Shown in pieces: positions 60,370-64,000 of a stretch of DNA of 64,000 nucleotides (the first letter of the stretch is position 1; every line of letters begins with the position of its first letter). The stretch spans positions 24,816-88,815 of the forward strand of contig JAZDMB010000046.1 in the NCBI GenBank assembly GCA_043801445.1, in the 5' to 3' direction. This DNA comes from JAZDFP01 sp043801445. Lineage in GTDB: Bacteria; Planctomycetota; MHYJ01; JACQXL01. The notes beneath the pieces are model-generated. The model had not been told where the DNA came from. It ran no database searches and saw nothing but the letters and a program-made list of their open reading frames with translations. The position numbers were made by a program, and so were the translations under genes.

Positions 60370-61320
60370 ATGAATACCTATTTAGTTTATTCAGATATTT
60401 ATCTGGAACACGATACCGGAACGCATCCTGAAAATGCAGAGCGGTTGCGTCGCACCATTCAACACCTAAAAAAATCCAATCTCTGGAACAAATTAACCTG
60501 TCTGATACCGCGTGCGGCAACAAACGAAGAAATTGCCTATATTCATTCACCATCTTATATCAAATCTGTGGAATCTGTGGCAAAACAGGGTGGCGGATAT
60601 TTGGACGGCGACACGCCCGTCTCGGAAAAATCATACCAGAGCGCCTTGTATGCGACTGGCGGTGTTTTAACCGCGGTTGATAAAGTAATTAATACCTCGG
60701 CAGGCAGGTCCAATGCCTTATGCCTGGTTCGTCCGCCCGGACATCATTCTTTACCTAATCAGGGAATGGGTTTTTGCTTATTTAATAATGTAGCCATTGC
60801 TGCCCGTTACGCTCAGAAAAAACATCACCTCAAAAAGATTGCTATCATTGACTGGGACCTCCATCACGGCAACGGCACTCAGGATGCCTTTTATGACGAT
60901 GACTCCGTACTGTTCTGTTCTCTGCATCGCTATCCTTATTATCCAGGCAGCGGTTCAGAAATAGAAAATGGTTCCGGGAAAGGCAAAGGGTTCACTGTCA
61001 ATATCCCTTTGCCTAGTAATATCTCAAACAAAGAATATCTGGATAAATTCTCAAAACTATTGGATAAAATAGTTAAACCGTTCAAACCGGACTTTATTTT
61101 TATCTCAGCCGGATTTGATACCTATAAAAATGACCCGCTGGGCGGATTAGAACTGGAAATAGAGGATTATGCGAGTTTAACGCGTATAGTTACTGCTGTT
61201 GCTGATGAATGCTGTCTGGGACGAGTGGTCAGCACCCTTGAAGGCGGTTATGACCTTCAAGGACTACCATTATGCATTGAATCACATCTATCGGCACTTG
61301 TTACTGCCAGTGAACAATAA
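60370..61320 (+). CDS. histone-deacetylase-fold amidohydrolase
   Basis: 316 residues from ATG 60370. HDAC fold: HDTGTHPENAERLR, RPPGHHSLPNQGMGFCLFNN with the catalytic His pair, IDWDLHHGNGTQDAFY with zinc ligands Asp and His, YPGSGSEIENG, FIFISAGFDTYKNDPLGGL with the third Asp, and LEGGYDLQGL. Bacterial members act as acetylpolyamine or acetoin-related deacetylases; substrate unproven. The in-frame start before ATG 60370 is rejected, since it lies in the repeat. Confidence 0.92.
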   Translation: MNTYLVYSDIYLEHDTGTHPENAERLRRTIQHLKKSNLWNKLTCLIPRAATNEEIAYIHSPSYIKSVESVAKQGGGYLDGDTPVSEKSYQSALYATGGVLTAVDKVINTSAGRSNALCLVRPPGHHSLPNQGMGFCLFNNVAIAARYAQKKHHLKKIAIIDWDLHHGNGTQDAFYDDDSVLFCSLHRYPYYPGSGSEIENGSGKGKGFTVNIPLPSNISNKEYLDKFSKLLDKIVKPFKPDFIFISAGFDTYKNDPLGGLELEIEDYASLTRIVTAVADECCLGRVVSTLEGGYDLQGLPLCIESHLSALVTASEQ

Positions 61321-61335
61321 ATAAATTATGATAAT

Positions 61336-61392
61336 TCGCCACGAAGACACAAAGACACAAAATTTTTTAGTGTCTTGGTGCCTTAGTGACAG
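61336..61392. repeat. CCACGAAGACACAAAGACAC hairpin
   Basis: Family G: CACGAAGACACAAAG with mirrored AGTGTCTTGGTGCC in the 102-bp gap before the next gene. Confidence 0.65.
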
Positions 61393-61422
61393 ATTTATGT
61401 TTAAAATTACATACAATAAATT

Positions 61423-62820
61423 ATGAAGACTAAAATAAAATTCTGCGGCGGAACACGCACGGTCACCGGCTCAATGCACTTGCTCAAAACAGACCGAAGC
61501 CAAATCGTCATTGATTGCGGATTATTTCAGGGTAAACGAAAGGATTTCTATACCGTTAATAATACCTTTGCTTTTTATCCGCCTAAAATAGATGCCCTTG
61601 TTCTTTCTCACGCCCATATTGACCACAGCGGCAATATCCCGAATCTGGTAAAACACGGCTTAAAATCACCTATCTATGCCACTTCTGCCACGGTTGATTT
61701 GTGTGGTTTAATGCTCCCTGATAGCGGACATATCCAGGAGGAAGATATCAAGTTCGTCAATAAAATTCATCAACGTAAGGGATTAGCAGCAAATGAACCG
61801 CTTTATACTGAACAAGATGCCCGTGATAGCCTGGAATATTTCCGCGCCGCGGAATATAGAGCACCTGTAGAAATAACTCCTGATATTAGATGCACATTTT
61901 ATGACGCAGGCCATGTCTTGGGTTCAGCCATTAATGTGCTGGATATTCATAATAATGACAGTAATATTCGCCTTGCTTATGCGGTTGACCTGGGTCGTAA
62001 TAATCTGCCCTTATTGAAAAATCCCGATATGCCTGAAAATATTGATTATCTTATTATTGAAAGCACCTATGGAAACCGTTTGCATGACCCCATAGAAACC
62101 GCCAAAAACAAATTAGCCGAGATTATCAATCGCACAGTCAAGCGCGGCGGCAAGGTTATTATCCCATCATTTGCCTTTGAACGAACTCAGGAAATAGTTT
62201 ATTTCATTAACCAACTCTCAATCAAAGGAACAATACCGCTCCTGCCTATCTATGTTGACAGCCCTCTGGCAACCAATATCACTATGGTCTTTCAGGAAAA
62301 TATCAGATATCTGGATGAAAGCACCCAGAATATGATGAGAAAACAACTTGACCCATTCGGCTTCAGCCGGATTAAATATATTCGCACCAGTCAGGAATCA
62401 CAAAAATTGAATTATGATAAACAACCGATGATTATTATCTCTGCATCAGGTATGTGCGAAGCAGGCAGAATCTTACACCATCTCAGAAACAATATAGAAA
62501 ATCCTAAAAATACCATTCTCGTAGTCGGTTATATGGCTGAAAATACTCTGGGCAAAAAGATTGTAGACCGCCAGCCTGTAGTAAAAATATTTGGCGAGGA
62601 ATACCATCTGCTGGCTGAAGTGGTCAAGATGAATGCCTTCAGCGCCCACGCCGATAAAGAAGAACTGCACCACTTTATCCAGAAATGTAAAACCGCCAGA
62701 CTAAAAAAAATATTCGTTGTCCACGGCGATATAGAACAATCAGAACCTTTTACTAATTGGCTTAAGGAATCGGGGTTACCTGCCTATCTGCCTGAAAAAA
62801 ATGAAGAGATCTTGATTTAA
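61423..62820 (+). CDS. metallo-beta-lactamase/beta-CASP ribonuclease
   Basis: 465 residues. Two-zinc MBL fold, KIKFCGGTRTVTGSM, VIDCGLFQG, LVLSHAHIDHSGNIP (HxHxDH), DAGHVLGSA, plus the beta-CASP part (YVDSPLATNIT, IIISASGMCEAGRILHHL, VVGYMAENTLG, MNAFSAHADKEELHHF, FVVHGD). Resembles CPSF73/YsyL-type exonucleases with a likely RNA substrate. No insert. No partner adjacent. Confidence 0.93.
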   Translation: MKTKIKFCGGTRTVTGSMHLLKTDRSQIVIDCGLFQGKRKDFYTVNNTFAFYPPKIDALVLSHAHIDHSGNIPNLVKHGLKSPIYATSATVDLCGLMLPDSGHIQEEDIKFVNKIHQRKGLAANEPLYTEQDARDSLEYFRAAEYRAPVEITPDIRCTFYDAGHVLGSAINVLDIHNNDSNIRLAYAVDLGRNNLPLLKNPDMPENIDYLIIESTYGNRLHDPIETAKNKLAEIINRTVKRGGKVIIPSFAFERTQEIVYFINQLSIKGTIPLLPIYVDSPLATNITMVFQENIRYLDESTQNMMRKQLDPFGFSRIKYIRTSQESQKLNYDKQPMIIISASGMCEAGRILHHLRNNIENPKNTILVVGYMAENTLGKKIVDRQPVVKIFGEEYHLLAEVVKMNAFSAHADKEELHHFIQKCKTARLKKIFVVHGDIEQSEPFTNWLKESGLPAYLPEKNEEILI

Positions 62821-62915
62821 ACCTGCCCGACTGCACCGATCAATCGAATAAGTCTAAAGAATCCATAGATTATGAACCACAAAGACACTAAAACATAAAG
62901 GTTAATCTGTGGCTA
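62821..62915. repeat. family A and G remnants
   Basis: CCTGCCCGACTGC (62822) and ACCACAAAGACACTAAAAC...AATCTGTGGC (62875-62912) hairpin. No gene in the 99-bp gap. Confidence 0.55.
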
Positions 62916-62919
62916 TCCA

Positions 62920-64000
62920 CTAAGGATTAAAGGTAATAGTTACTAACCCGGCACCTTGCCGAACACCAGCCGAGTTGGATTGATTTGTGCCGTTATTGTA
63001 TGAACCGCCACCACCACCAGCATATCCCGGGGACCAACCACCACCACCACCACCACCAGAGTAACCACCGCCACCACCTCCTGAGAGACCACCAGCACCG
63101 CCGCCACCAAAGCCACCATAATTACCGCCCCAACCACTATACACATCTGAACCTTCATCTCCACCATAACCTCCTTCTAAGAAACGTATACCTCCAAAGT
63201 TATTATAGGTGCTACCACCGCCATCAACATTTGTTACCCCATTACTAAGCCAACCGGCACCTCCACCTGCATAATTCCCTCTACCTCCACCCTGACCATT
63301 TGTTCCACCCGCACCACTCGTACCTCCCCCCCCTGTTCCACCCGATTGTTCGGTCAAACCATTATATCCATTCTGTCCAGAACCATTTCCACCTGCTCCT
63401 CCACCTCCACCGGCAGCAATCAAAAGTGTACTGGTGGTTTGATTTTGAACAAATGTTCCACCACCACCACCATTTCCTCCATAAGTTTGAGCACTTCCAG
63501 CATTAAGGCCTTGTTGCCCAACTAAAATTCTAATTTGATCGTTGGTAGTCAAATTAAAATCTCCGCGCATTCTTGCGCCTAAACCACCGGTCAAACTATT
63601 ACCGTTACCACCTTGAGCGCCCCATACTTCTATCCGATAGACACCGGTAGCCGTCACTGTCCACGTCGTGATGTTTCCTGTTCGTCCTGTTGAAGTAGGA
63701 TTAAAGGTAATAGTGAAAGTAGCAACAGTAGTAATAAAAGTCAGATTATTTCCGTTAGTTGTGCCTGCAGCGCTGGTTGCGGCAACCCTGAAATTATATG
63801 TGGTAGTTGCTAATAATGAACTTACGTTTGCAGTAACACTAACCGGAATTGTGCCGCTGGGAAGAGAAGTAACGGTTGCAGTAATTCCATAAGATGTAGA
63901 AGTGCCATACTGAAAGTAGCAAGAGGTAACATTTACTCCATTTGGGTTAACAGTCCCATTTAATCTGGTTGAATTAAGAGTAATATTATCCGCCGCATTA
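62920..64000 (-). CDS. FN3-repeat protein with ALK/LTK-like glycine-rich domain, 3' part
   Basis: The gene runs off the window. Read on the minus strand, the frame is open from 64000 to the stop at 62920. A FN3-like module of the same kind as in 30133-35700 (NGTVNPNG, YNFRVAATSAAG) is followed by a glycine-rich domain: TGVYRIEVWGAQGGNG, GARMRGDFNLTTNDQIRILV, GQQG, GGGGGTFVQN, LLIAAGGGGGAGG, GGAGWL and YSGGGGGG, ending LVTITFNP. This order of motifs is that of the glycine-rich domain of animal ALK/LTK receptors. Exported role likely; upstream modules and start are outside the window. Confidence 0.85.
   Translation of the reverse strand, partial: NAADNITLNSTRLNGTVNPNGVNVTSCYFQYGTSTSYGITATVTSLPSGTIPVSVTANVSSLLATTTYNFRVAATSAAGTTNGNNLTFITTVATFTITFNPTSTGRTGNITTWTVTATGVYRIEVWGAQGGNGNSLTGGLGARMRGDFNLTTNDQIRILVGQQGLNAGSAQTYGGNGGGGGTFVQNQTTSTLLIAAGGGGGAGGNGSGQNGYNGLTEQSGGTGGGGTSGAGGTNGQGGGRGNYAGGGAGWLSNGVTNVDGGGSTYNNFGGIRFLEGGYGGDEGSDVYSGWGGNYGGFGGGGAGGLSGGGGGGYSGGGGGGGWSPGYAGGGGGSYNNGTNQSNSAGVRQGAGLVTITFNP

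Noticed and set aside
62985..63248. His-rich plus-strand open frame
   Set aside because: It is the antisense of the glycine-rich domain (GGN codons read backwards give His/Pro/Thr).

Overview
The window reads as ordinary chromosome from a diderm (Gram-negative) bacterium with moderate-to-low GC, most likely a Planctomycetota-type lineage or a neighbouring candidate phylum. Evidence for the outer membrane is lpxK, lptF and lptG. Evidence for the lineage is indirect: a Hanks-type Ser/Thr kinase, a ThiE with an N-terminal ThiD2-like domain, a serine-palmitoyltransferase-like enzyme, FN3/glycine-rich surface proteins and a class-V aminotransferase beside serA. I hold the phylum call only moderately, because there is no rRNA gene in the window.

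Layout. 1-3.7 kb: the end of a GGDEF protein, pgk and a membrane sulfatase-family transferase. 4-7.5 kb: hutH and hutU (histidine degradation). 7.8-8.4 kb: a nucleotidyltransferase and small-protein pair. 8.9-14.9 kb: a membrane-fused spermidine-synthase-like protein, a TPR lipoprotein and a beta-propeller protein. 15-22 kb (minus strand): methylmalonyl-CoA epimerase and mutase, rpmI, infC (AUU start), thrS, an alpha-oxoamine synthase and a Ser/Thr kinase. 22.2-28.3 kb: type IV pilus motor ATPases (PilB/GspE, PilT and a GAF-GAF-PilB fusion) with a DUF167 protein. 28.6-35.7 kb: an exported hydrolase and an 1855-residue FN3/glycine-rich exported protein. 36-40 kb: a serine-synthesis cluster (aminotransferase, DUF1015, STAS, serA). 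40.4-46.6 kb: lpxK, thiE, DUF502 and a PurS-PurS-PurL fusion. 46.8-49.3 kb: a membrane polyferredoxin and a zinc-ribbon protein. 49.6-50.5 kb: a 12 x 22-bp tandem array before an excisionase-type HTH gene. 50.8-53.9 kb: asd and mnmG. 53.9-56.8 kb: a minor-pilin operon (PilV/PilW/PilX-like). 57.1-62.8 kb: lptF-lptG, a ThiF/MoeB E1-like enzyme, a histone-deacetylase-fold enzyme and a beta-CASP ribonuclease. 62.9-64 kb: the end of a second FN3 protein, with an ALK/LTK-like glycine-rich domain.

The most striking feature is that the whole window is seeded with short palindromic repeats of several families. They lie in almost every gap and also inside about fifteen protein genes, where they are translated in frame and add about 10-45 residues to otherwise conserved enzymes (methylmalonyl-CoA mutase, PurL, MnmG, Asd, LpxK, ThiE, DUF1015, HutU, LptG, a pilin and others). 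In at least two genes the insert is bounded by a direct repeat: 4 bp in the mutase and 9 bp in the pilin. Precise excision restores a canonical protein: 84 bp from the mutase and 123 bp from the pilin leader. Some copies supply stop or start codons to their host genes. This resembles the Rickettsia palindromic element phenomenon but involves unrelated sequences, and it is the best candidate here for an undescribed system. No transposase is visible in the window.

Other points of note: HutH carries Ala-Cys-Gly in place of the MIO-forming Ala-Ser-Gly; a nearly perfect 22-bp array precedes an HTH gene; and bacterial proteins here share domains with animal receptor ectodomains.
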